From Lates calcarifer (Eukaryota > Chordata > Actinopteri > Centropomidae), in contig NC_066835.1 of assembly GCF_001640805.2 (NCBI RefSeq), forward strand, positions 7,248,227-7,312,226: a DNA stretch of 64,000 nt. Reading direction: 5' to 3'. A program made the translations under genes and the position numbers. This document shows, piece by piece, positions 37,881-48,835 of the stretch. Below the pieces are notes generated by a model, which ran no database searches, was not told the DNA's origin, and saw only the letters and a program-made list of their open reading frames with translations. Positions within the stretch are counted from its first letter, which is position 1. Each line of letters opens with the position of its first letter.

Positions 37881-38260
37881 TAATTTGCCTGTCCTGACAT
37901 TGGGGAGGAAGCACAAAATAGAGCACAATAAAGAGAAGGAATGGGATCCATAAAGAAAAGAGCAAAAGATAGTCACTGAGGGAAATGTGGGGGGGGCTTG
38001 AGAAAGATGAATAGGGAGTAGATTCTGCCACATCCTGCGCCATGACGACAACCATGTGGAGCCTGTTTGGCCAACTGACACATATTCCAACAACAGCACT
38101 TCTTCTTTTTTTCCCCCCACTCTTCTCCTCTCAGTCTTTCCATCCAGTAGAAAGGTCTGAAAGGCAGAAGAAGAGGGGGGTGGGTAGGTCTGTGGAATAT
38201 GCTGACACAGGCTAATGAGAAAGAGGGGAAGAAGGGAGGGAAGAGAGACACAAAGAGATG

Positions 38261-38263
<3 letters not shown>

Positions 38264-38292
<29 letters not shown>
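38264..38292. repeat. (GA)n microsatellite
   Basis: About 14 GA units in a longer purine-rich stretch (38215-38295). Confidence 0.95.
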
Positions 38293-38294
<2 letters not shown>

Positions 38295-40079
38295 AAAAAC
38301 TTGTGGAGGAACTACAGTAGCTACAGCAGTAGTTTTCCATTGGAGCTGGAAAGAGTTTGTATACTCCTCTCACTTGGGGCCACGGGAAAGCGAGCATATG
38401 TGGTCACATGATCACCAGGCCACGTTATTCAGAAGTTAATGGGAGCTCACTGCTTCCAGGACTCTGGAAGGAGAAGGGCTTTTTTTCTTTTCTTCCTGCC
38501 AGGTTTTCCAAACATGCCGCATAAACTTAACATGAGTCTCACAGGCTGCATTCCAAATGTATTTTCCACATAAAATGTAACACAGACAACTTTCTTGTTC
38601 AGATTATTTCCACTCTCTTCACCTAACCAAATCACATATACTGGTGCTCTGCTCAATCCCTGACATTTCCTGCATTTAAACAACATGTCTATTTCTTTTA
38701 ACACTCAGCTTCTGAACGCCTGTTTGGACATGCAAAGGACATGTGTACACATGGATGTGTGTGGTCATGCGCCTTTGTAATTTGTTCCATTCCCAATGTT
38801 CATATTATGGTATCATCCATATTTGTACCTGATAACACCTGTGCAGCCGCTAAGCCAACAAGCCTCTACCTGAGTCTCTACAACACTGTGTCAACATTGT
38901 TCTGTCCAAAATACACAATTACTGCAGGCTGAGCAGACTTCTTGGCTCTTTCATATGTTTGAAGCATCGCGTTTACCAACACAATTGAAAGAGAACACTC
39001 CAAGAATGTGATTTTAAGTAATATTAGACAACAGTCTGCATGCTCCAATCTGTTTGAATTCATTCTTTTATGAAAAGGAGCTCATATGTTGGTGGTTGGA
39101 GTTGGTAACTGTAATATTACACCTGGAGTTGAACCTTTGTTATGCTTCTGTTTCCACATTCATCACTCGTTGGACAGCATGTGAGGACCAACAGAAACAG
39201 ACTCCTGAGTTTCAGGGATCATTATCATTAATACCTCTGCTGGTGCATTGTCAAAGGGGCAAACAAACTTCCCTCTGAGGTGTATTGCTTTCCGTCAGTA
39301 CTTGAATTTAATCTATTTATTATTGCGGATGTATGAGTGAGCCAGGCAGTGCGGAACAAAAAAACACCCTCCCTCTTCAATTTGCTCTCTCAGAGGACTC
39401 AGGAAGCAATGTCTTTAGTTCAAGGGCTGGAGACGGCCAAAGGAGCATTAAGACTTGGCCAAGGTCGGCTGTTGACACTTGCCTCCTAATTGCCCAGGGG
39501 CTGCACAGGCATGCAATCTGCTTTCAAATGCAAAGCTGCACTTTAAGAGATTAGAGACACACCTGGAATACATATTACCAGTTAGCATCACCCAAGATTT
39601 TTCCCCCTTCTGTTTATCAGCTCAGATAGTTTATCCTGGAAAAAGTGTGTGTGCATGTACATCGCAAGCATGCACATACTATAATAACAGAACACCAACT
39701 CACACCCAGCAGTGGTAAAACTACATTACCATGAAGATGAGCTTTACAAAGCAAAATAGAGAGAAAACAGAGGCATCTGCATGTCCTCCGGTGGCTCTGC
39801 AGCTAATTATAGGAGGTCATAAAGCACATTTGAAATACATACCACAGCAAGACTGAATCAATACCAGCATGCTTCATGCTGTGCATGGTCACATACACAT
39901 ATACGTGCTTGCACTCACAAACACACTAGGTGTTTATAATCAAATCAATATAAGCAATATCAGCAATGTGTATCTCAGCTGTAACCTCACTGTTGTGTCT
40001 GCCATATGCCTGCCTGTTATTTGCTCCCTTAACCCTGTAGGGACCCAAAACACTTCTTGAATGACTGAACATAATTTAG

Positions 40080-40445
40080 ATTTGCTAGTGAAGCGTGTGT
40101 CCATAGAAGAGCCTCTTCACGGATGCCAGAGTAAATCATCTACTGTAGATCTCGGGATGGTTTAATCCCGGGCTACATCCCCAAAAAACAGACAGCGTGA
40201 ATGTAAATCAGCCCAGAGTCGGAGGCTTTTAGGCTAATCGAACTGTCCGCCAGGTAAACGAAGCACACCAGGAGTTCAGGATACGTCTGACAGCCGATGG
40301 TGGCAGGTTTAATGAAAGCGTTGGCTCATTAACATAGGGCTCAGACGGTGGCCCCCGTGCTGTCCCTTCCAGGCTCGTTATCTCAACAGCAATCCACCAC
40401 AGCCACGGCTAATTGGCTTCAGCACACAATAAAAACTTCTAACAT
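40080..40445. other. Unique block, candidate conserved non-coding element
   Basis: About 365 bp without repeats, balanced in base composition, with many homeodomain-type words (GGCTAATCGAACTG, GGCTAATTGGCTTC, GGTTTAATGAAAGC) and CpGs. It looks like developmental enhancer sequence. No coding frame is supported. Confidence 0.35.
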
Positions 40446-42019
40446 TTTGAGAGATCATTAGAGCAGGTTTGTTTTTGGAGCTTGCTAGCATGTTATCAGC
40501 AGGACTACCGATACAAAGCATCAGATGGCTGCAGGTTCACCTAATTTCTCCACCCTAACGATGGATCCTGCACAAGGGCAAAAGTTTGAGTTGGAAAGTG
40601 ACTGGGATACAAACAGGAGGGGTATGGCTGTCCTCCTTTCAGAAAAACTCTATATTTTCTCTATGCAGTTCTATAGCTGCGGTATAAACAAAGTTAACAC
40701 AATGTATTGTGCGTAGGTTACAACATAACCGGTGTTGTTTCAAACCATGCATTAGCTTCAACTCCCCAAGAAGAGAAATATCTTGTCTTTCTTCAGTTAC
40801 CATGTTACATAGGGTCTCACAATTTCTTTTCTGTGTCTCTTGTAGAAGTACCTGCAAAGAAAAGAAAACTAAATTGTGACGTGTGGTAAATCCAGTGAAA
40901 AGTGGCAGCACAACATTATTTCACGTTAAGGTAACCTAAATGACGTGTGATGTTCTCACTAGCAGATATTGTTCAGAAATAGCTAAATTGCATCAAAGTA
41001 AGCTACTTATCTGACATTTCTTTAGCTGCTCATTGTTGTCATGGCTTATTGTTGCCATGTCTTTTCATTTCTGTTCCAACTGTTGTGAGTGTCAAGGCAT
41101 AACAGACAGGTTTTGAAAGTGGGTTGGACAGACAAGCAAGCTATTTCCTTTCCTTTCATTTTTACAAGTAAATAATAGCCAAAATGAAAACAGGAGAACT
41201 ACTGCAATTCTTATTTTTGTAACTGACAAATTGTTGAGTAAATGTGCACCAACACTGACAAGTGGAGCCTACAGGGCTGGGAAACTATACTACTATAAAG
41301 AGTCATGCTGCCTCTGCCTTAGACATTTTGATTTTAAGGTGGTCAGATTTTTTTATGAGCAAAAACAAAGATAACATAATTACCCACTTTACCCCCAAAA
41401 TATCTACCTTGTGTGGAAAGACTTCATTTATCTGGTGCTCCCACCATCTCTTTCAGATCCTCTAATTTGTATTTCCTTTTTGGATGGGCATACGGACAGA
41501 CAGAAGTCATTGTTCCAGTGAGCAGTCTTGGGCTAATGCCACTTAGGAATGAAGTACCTTATCCAACAACTGACCAACTGAATAGGCAAGCTTAGTGACC
41601 TTATCATTACTTAACCCATGATTCTCTAACTAGTGTTGACTTTGTGGTGTTTCCTTGGTTCCTTATTCCAGGAGAACTTCCTTAAACCTACTGCTCGGGT
41701 CTTCTCAACCAAACAATCTTTGTGACTCTACACGATTAAATCAGGAACTAAAAACCTGTATTGTATCTTTTAGTTTGTGTTTTCCCTGCATCTCATGACC
41801 CTTGGAGGTAAATGAAACTAATCTAGGATTAAAAAGTGACAGGTCACATCAGTAACATAAGCACGTCAGCAGCACATCAAGCAGCACAACAGCAGTGCCT
41901 TCAGTCACCTGTCAGCGTCTCCACTGAATGTTTGTCGGATATGTCCATTGGTAATACTGCTGTGTTCTCTGCAGCATTTTTAGCCATACTGTGACATGGC
42001 AATATCAGTCTGTCAGTTT

Positions 42020-42170
42020 GAACACTTTGATCCAGACCCAACAACAACTGGATGGATTAGCATAAAATCTTACACAGGCATTCATGGTCCTAATAGGATG
42101 AATCTTAATAGCTGTGGTGACTTTAAACTTTTCCTCTCTTCCAGGTCAGAATTTCAGCTGGTCCAATTCT
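42020..42170 (-). repeat. Dispersed teleost repeat, family A copy 5, fragment
   Basis: Contains CAACAACTGGATGGATTAGC, GGCATTCATGGTCCTAATAG and GGTGACTTTAAACTTTTCCT in the same order and orientation as 33615-34265. Confidence 0.75.
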
Positions 42171-43089
42171 ATATGACATGTCCATATTGAAATATGTGGA
42201 TTAAGAAAAAAAAATCTTCTTCTTTCATGAAGTTCAGGCAAGTAGCAGCAGCAGAAGGTGGTACCTTTCATTTGGCATCTGTATGTGCACTCTCTCTTAC
42301 ACCCTCCCCACCTCTTTCATATGCATCAGTGGTCACTGCAATTAGTTTAGATTAGCTTGGCCCCGCTGTGGGGAAGTCAGCCTCAGCCGGACAGCAGTTC
42401 AGGTCAGGCGGGTGATATTTTCAACTTGAAGTATTCTCAGTGTTAGACTAGTTTGCTCAGGCAGATCCATTCAGGTTAGACCATCTGACACAGAGCCTGT
42501 GATTCAACCACCAACCTTATTCCCTCACATTGTTCTGGTCATTAAGAGTCTCAAATGGTTCAGCGCTGACCTTTGCCCCTACAGAAAAGATATGCACACT
42601 ATCATCGCCCAGGATCAATGATGCCGTGAGACAGAGAACAGAGAGAGTACAAATAGACAGATGGGGAAAGAGAGAGATACAGAGAGAAAGAGACTGTTCC
42701 ACATCAAGTCCTAAGCTGATCGATTCCCTCCTAACAGGGCCTAGTAGCATTGATCGCAGTGTAAGTAGCTGCCTCGCTGTGGCTTACACTGAAGCCCACA
42801 CAGCACTGCTGCAATGGTCCACTGATAAACAATGGAGGTTGGTTTTTAATACTTACTCTATTCCATTGAAGCATTCTCAATATTTGTGTGTGAGTGTTGA
42901 GTTTTTTTTGTTTGAAAAGAGATTTTACAGCCTTGATATGGCATGCATGCCCCCATACGTACACGTTCACAAATTTACTGAGTAAATAATTTGCCACACC
43001 ACATGGGAGTCTGCGCTACATGGGGGCCTATTATCATAGCAAGTGCTCACCCACTCATGCCTGTTTGTGTTTTCGTCTGTGAGCTGTGC

Positions 43090-43091
<2 letters not shown>

Positions 43092-43121
<30 letters not shown>
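43092..43121. repeat. (GT)n microsatellite
   Basis: About 15 uninterrupted TG units. Confidence 0.96.
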
Positions 43122-43124
<3 letters not shown>

Positions 43125-45544
43125 CGCGTGATCGTGTTATGTCCTTTGAACCACACACTTGAAGGGATTTTCTTGGTTTATGATCTCAGTGCAAAATCCA
43201 AACAAGCTAAACAGGAGGGAAGACAGAGAGCGAGAGGAAGATCTGTGACAGAGGAGACAGATGAGCCAAAGATGAGAAGAAGAAAAAAAAAAGAAGAGGA
43301 GAGAAACCGAATGCAGGTCAGGCCTCGAAAGATTACCGCAAGAAGGTGGTCTAGGCAGCACGGCTAATTATGCGTGACATTACTGAATAAGCTGTTCCGC
43401 TTGCTACATTTTATTAAGGGAGTTAGAGGCTGCACACCTTAATTCATTATTCATTGATTTAAATGGATATTTCACAGTGAAAAGACATGAAAAGCAGAGA
43501 AACTGTCCACTGGCTCAAAACTTCAGAAAACTTATATTTCCAGGTAATCAAATTATTGATTTTAGGGGCAAAACAACAGCAAAACCTGTTTTTTTTTTTT
43601 CCTTTTTGTGACCAACTACAACACATTTTGAATTATACTGTACAATACAAAGCGAGGAATGGCTTTATTGGGACATCATGCTCTGACAAGGCATAAATGT
43701 CTGTGGGCTTAAGGGAGGCACAAAATTTGAGTTGTGATGTTTACATGCAGGTGGGATCTCCAGGCAGCTTTGCCCCATTTACCCAACCACCAAGGCAATG
43801 AAGTTTTACAAATAACTATAAATGCTGAGCACAAGACAGTCTCCTGTGCCAGAGTTACAAGGAATCAGTGAAGAAGATTTTGTTCTGTGCAAGGCATTGA
43901 CTCAGACCTCCAGCTGAGTGAGTTGTGATTCTAATCCGATCATTTGTTCTTCTTCCCTCCCTACAAGGTACTTGCCAAATATGTTAATCCACCTAAATAC
44001 ACCAACTTATTTTACAGTGCGTAGTGTGATTTTCAAAGAGAAAAGACTTACTTGTGGTATGGTATTTCCCTATATACACACACGAATATCGCAAATGCTC
44101 AGACACATAGAGGCGTATACAGCACACACGTGTGCACACTTTAACTCAAACCCCTTCAGTAGGGGCGAGCTAAGGGAGGGGCTGTTTTTGTGCATCTCCG
44201 GGTTGCCAGTGTGAATTAGAGAGAAGGCTGCTCTGCCTCCTCTAAATGTTTCATGATGTTTACCAGGCTGTTTGTTCTGAGAGCAGATCAAGGGCAGACC
44301 ACTCCCACTGGCACCCACCAAAGGGGAGAAGGAGAAGTGGGGGGGGGGGCAAAGGGGGTGAGGGAAGGAAACATGGTGAAACAAGGTGAATGAATGAGTT
44401 TTCATAAGGCCGGGTTGACGGATAGATTCAGTGATGGATGCTTCGATGGATGGATACAGACGTACATTACATTAGGATCATACCCAATCTATAATGCATA
44501 TGTGCTGCTGCCATTTATGGAATGCTGCTCAAAGATCTTGTTGCTCCAGTTCAATGAAATAACATTCATTAGATGTGGCTATCGATCATGTGTTTTCATT
44601 ATGAAAAACTTTACTGGCAGCTGGCCACATCGAGGGCAAAACAATATTCAGTATATATGTACATTTTCAGTGTGTGTTTAAAGAATAATTATCAGAACAT
44701 GTGACAGTGAATCTAAACTCTCTAAAGCAATCAGTGTAAACACAAACAGTTTGAAGGCAGTATCAAAGATGACAAGCCCTCCTGAGAGAAAGTGCTTTAT
44801 CAAAGGACAAAGAGTAGTAAACCTTGATAGGACTGAATGAATGAGAACTGATGGAAACGAATGAAAGAATGAGGACAAATATATAACAAAAGGGATGAAG
44901 GGCAAAATTACGAAACAAAATTACAATAAATCATCCCAGAGAGAGGTGGAAGATGGATAGGTGGTTGAACTGATTCGGGAATACACAAAGACCGTTGCGG
45001 ATCTACATATAAAATAGATTGACTGATTATATAATCTACTGGAGGACAGAAAAAATGTTAAATGGAAATGGATAGACAGATTTGAACAGAACAGATTATG
45101 TCCAAATTGAGCATCTCTGTATGAACATAAAAGCGGGAGTTCTGGAAAAATTCTTGGCAGGAATTCCTAACACAATGTGAACAGATAGGAATACAGGATA
45201 GTACTTTCCAAATGATCCATACTCAAGAGGAAGAGCAGAAGACTGTTCTCAAAGGCAGGGGTGAGCATTAACAACTGTATTGGGAAAATAAGGGGTTCAG
45301 ACATTGTCCAACCATCTGACACAAACTTAGAAGGCATACTGACGTGATTAGTTGCTGAAAAAAAAAAAACACACACACAACATATGTGACTACAACAACC
45401 CTATTGCCAAACAATGACGATGACATTGGACAATTTTGTTAAAATTCTGCATTAAACTCAATGCCAAAGCTCTATTTACCTGCTACATCTTGAAAATCAT
45501 GGCCATGGCAAAATGAACTATGGTGAAGATGAACTCAGTATAGT

Positions 45545-45700
45545 TCAAGGGGCAGTTGACCATTTTGGGAAATACCCTCATTTACATTTGTGCCAAGAGG
45601 ATAGATGAGAAGATTGATTCCACTCTCATTTCTGTGAAGTAAATATGAAGCTATGGCCAGTAGCTTAACTAGAAAAAAATAAAATGTTGCTGCTGGACGG
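45545..45700 (+). repeat. Dispersed teleost repeat, family B copy 3
   Basis: Starts with GACCATTTTGGGAAATACCC and continues with GAGAAGATTGATTCCACTCT and GTAAATATGAAGCTATGGCC, the clearest copy of the family in this window. Confidence 0.8.
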
Positions 45701-46204
45701 GGCCAAGCCTCCCCCAGTTTCCCCCTTGTTTTCAGTCTTTGAGCACCTTTGTGCAAAGCTAAACTAACTGCCTCCTCTTACTTTCCTCCTCGCCACATGA
45801 AGGACACACTTCTTCCTGCAGTGGCACTGAACAGTGGATGAGATTCACACAATGTCACATCATCCAGCCCAGACATAACTCCTAGGATATGGTGCTGTGT
45901 ACAGGTTGCCCTCTCCATCTTGGGCCCAGCTTGCCCCAACTGTACCGTGGTTGTTACAGTAAGTCCAATATGATGGGACATAAAGTGAAGTGGCAGGCTG
46001 CCTTGCTCTTTTGCCTTCTATTTCATATTAAACAACGAGTAGGGATCCATTAGTATTCTAGCCCGTAGCCTTATCTTTCACACTCTTCCTGCTCCTTTTC
46101 TTAAGCTGTGATGTTGGGCAAATATTTCCTCCCTAACTTGCCATATTTCATCCTACTCAACCCCACCCCACACACACACACACACACACGCACACTCCTT
46201 CTCC

Positions 46205-46440
46205 TTCCCTTGCTCCTCAGACGGCGTTTAAGACGATAATTGACATTCTCAGACAAGATCTGTGCTGACCTGGAAGCGAGCAGGGGAGCGTTTAGGCGGT
46301 GGCGAAGCTCACAATGCCCCCGCTGTTCTGACGGTAATTACACCCGGGGCACGGAGATCGGCCGCTGCTTATTGAATTCATATCAAATAAAACTCAGGAG
46401 AAAGTGCCGGGCCGACGGTTGCGGTGTAGCAATCCCACCA
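46205..46440. other. GC-rich unique block, candidate conserved non-coding element
   Basis: About 235 bp with a high CpG count (GACGGCGTTTAAGACGATAA, CACGGAGATCGGCCGCTGCT, GCCGGGCCGACGGTTGCGGT). It also has TAATTGACA and GGTAATTACACC homeodomain-type sites. It is flanked by a CA stretch and pyrimidine-rich sequence. No splice-bounded frame resembles a protein. Confidence 0.35.
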
Positions 46441-46611
46441 CCACCCCCCAATCCACCCTCTTAACCCCCCCGCAGCTCATCAACAGCCCAGTTTCTCCTA
46501 ATTCACTTACTTATTCTGTCATATCTGCTCCCTCTCTCTTATTTTCTGGCTCCCTTCTTCCTCCCTCCCTCTCTGTCTCTATCACTGTATGTACACTGGA
46601 AGTCTAGTTGT

Positions 46612-46612
46612 C

Positions 46613-46639
<27 letters not shown>
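46612..46639. repeat. (CT)n microsatellite
   Basis: A CT run of about 13 units within a pyrimidine-rich tract (46540-46680). Confidence 0.95.
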
Positions 46640-46644
<5 letters not shown>

Positions 46645-47136
46645 TCACCCTCTCTCTTTTCTTTTCACTTAGTCAAACCCTCTGGAGCTCTGTTTCAGTT
46701 TCTTTATCGGATTCTCTGACTGCTTCACCTCTCCCAAAAGCTGGTGTCTGTGTGTGTTAATCTGTCTTGTATACATGTGTATCCCTGCTTTTCCTTCTAA
46801 CTTTGCCACAGCTGTGTTTCTTCCATCGCCCTGTGTTTTGTCCTCACCTGGCCTCTTGCTGTGCCACTTGCTATTTTCCCCACACGACATCCTCTGTTTC
46901 ATTACTTCTATAATCATCTCCCTGCATCCAATAGTCTCATCAACTCTATACCTTTTAAAGGTCGTGATTGAGAAGGAGAATACAGATTATATTCCTGGTG
47001 GTCTACCCACTTAATAGCAAGATATTACAGGTGTCTTCACATCTTTTTTCTTCACCATATCCCCGGGACTTACATAGCTGTTATTTTGTCTGTTGCACTG
47101 CCGCAGTTTGTCCCCACTCCAAGAGTTCCGCTGCTC

Positions 47137-47152
47137 GCCACTTGGGGGCGAC
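47137..47152 (+). promoter_or_regulatory. Strong CTCF-like site
   Basis: GCCACTTGGGGGCGAC matches the core of the vertebrate CTCF motif (CCASYAGRKGGCRS) at all but one of its strongly constrained positions. It lies about 15 kb upstream of the candidate col16a1 promoter in unique sequence. Binding is inferred from motif only. Confidence 0.5.
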
Positions 47153-48659
47153 ATGACCATATGCTTCTGTTTATGAACTGCTCTGCAACTGCAGGTCCAC
47201 AGCCCCTGCTGCGCCTCTTACACAGGCCACAGTCTCTGGGTAGCTGCACCATCCCATGGGCTCTCCCTCCTCCCCTCTCCTCCATCTCTCTCCATCCCTC
47301 CTTTCATCCCTCCATTACCCCCCTCACACACCCCCGCGCTTCTTAAATCAGCTGCGATAAAAACAGATGCCGGATTGAAATGTCACAAGCGTATCTCAAA
47401 CTGCCAGAACATTAACCTGTTCACCCTTAGGTGCCTTGCTTTTCTGGAGTTGAGGGTGGAGGGGTTGGGGGTGGTAGTGGCTAAACACGGTGGGGCTGAA
47501 GGGGCTGGAGCAGAGCAGGAGGACGTGGCGAAAGGGAGAAAGAGAGGGAAGTATAGGATGAACTGCCATTGATTAAGAGCCCTCATGGGTTACGGAGAGC
47601 AGGCAGATATACAGGCGGGCTGTGGGGGGAAAAAACAGACCGCGTAAGCAAAGTAGACAGAAAATACTCCAGCAGCTAGGGGGAGGGAGGGAAAGTGGGA
47701 GAGGAGGGAGGGTAGTGAGAGCAATAAAGCAGAGAGACAAGAATGAGCTGGAGAAAAAGGGAGGCAAGAGGGTTGACTGAGCAACAGACACAAAGTCAAA
47801 GAGACGAGGAGGAAGAAGGGGGAGAGAGGTGAGAGGTGAGTAAATACTAAAGGAGAGGTAAAAGAGTGAATGGTAAAAGGTAAGGTTGGGAGAGTCAGGT
47901 TATGTATGGTGATGGCAGCAGGGGCGAGCACTGATCTGGAAAGAGAGTGAGTGGGGATACAGACCAGAGAGAGTGCAGAACAGAGTAGATATGTGCTACA
48001 TCTCAGTGGTGGCGATTTGGTTGATAATAGGCAGATAAAACCGCCGCCTGCTCTCAATGCCTGTCATAAATCTTTCATTGTTACTCTCGTCTCCTCCATC
48101 TCCCTCAGTTTTTTTTTTTTTCCTTTTCATTTTTACTTGTATAGCCATCTCATCTGCCTTTCAGCCGTACAATACGTCTGCCACAGCTGAAACAGGCCGG
48201 CGATGCATTTTAAAATAAGCACCACGGGGTGGAGGGGTGGGGGTGAAAACAATGGGTGAAGCTACAGTATATATTCCTGCCAGCAATGGCACAGCCCAGT
48301 GTCTTCAAGAGTCAAAGTGGATATGACTGTTATGAGCAGTGTGAAGCCGTTGGGGATTCTTAGGAAATAGGTTGAGAGGGATAAAAATGAAAATGAGGTA
48401 TTGAAGAGAAATCCTTGACTTTGACATGCAGAACTAGTATTAATATTGTCTAACCTGAGGATTTGCTGAGCCGCATCACTACTCAGAAGTCTCATATTTT
48501 TCTGTGCCCATTGTGCTTTTGCCTGTCTTCTTTGAAAATCCTCTTCTTCATTTCTACCTACTGCTCTGCCTCACCTCTATCCCTCCCTCCCTTCTTCTTC
48601 TTCTGCCATCCTCCTCCTCCTGCCTATCTCTTTGTTGTTTCCATGTCTCCTCTCCCTTG

Positions 48660-48835
48660 ACACGACCATAAATCACGGGGACTGAGAGGGTCTTGTTTGC
48701 GTTGGGGGGTAATTATATGTACCGTATGTAAGCTCTCAGGCCATGATGAATTAGCTGCCCTAAATAGGCCACTCCTGACTGACACAGGTGGCACAAGCAT
48801 CAGCCAACGCAAGACGAGCCGCGACTTATCGAAAC
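48660..48835. other. Unique block with CArG box, candidate conserved element
   Basis: Repeat-free, CpG-containing sequence with GATGAATTAGC and GACACAGGTGGC words around an SRF-type site at 48759-48768. It may be an enhancer; conservation is not tested. Confidence 0.3.
48759..48768. promoter_or_regulatory. CArG box (SRF-type site)
   Basis: CCTAAATAGG exactly fits CC(A/T)6GG. SRF with myocardin drives smooth-muscle genes. The distance to col16a1 (about 16.8 kb) makes any link speculative. Confidence 0.4.

Noticed and set aside
47590..48057. 155-codon minus-strand open frame
   Set aside because: It lies in purine-rich sequence, giving low-complexity Leu/Ser/Pro, with no domain or splice logic.
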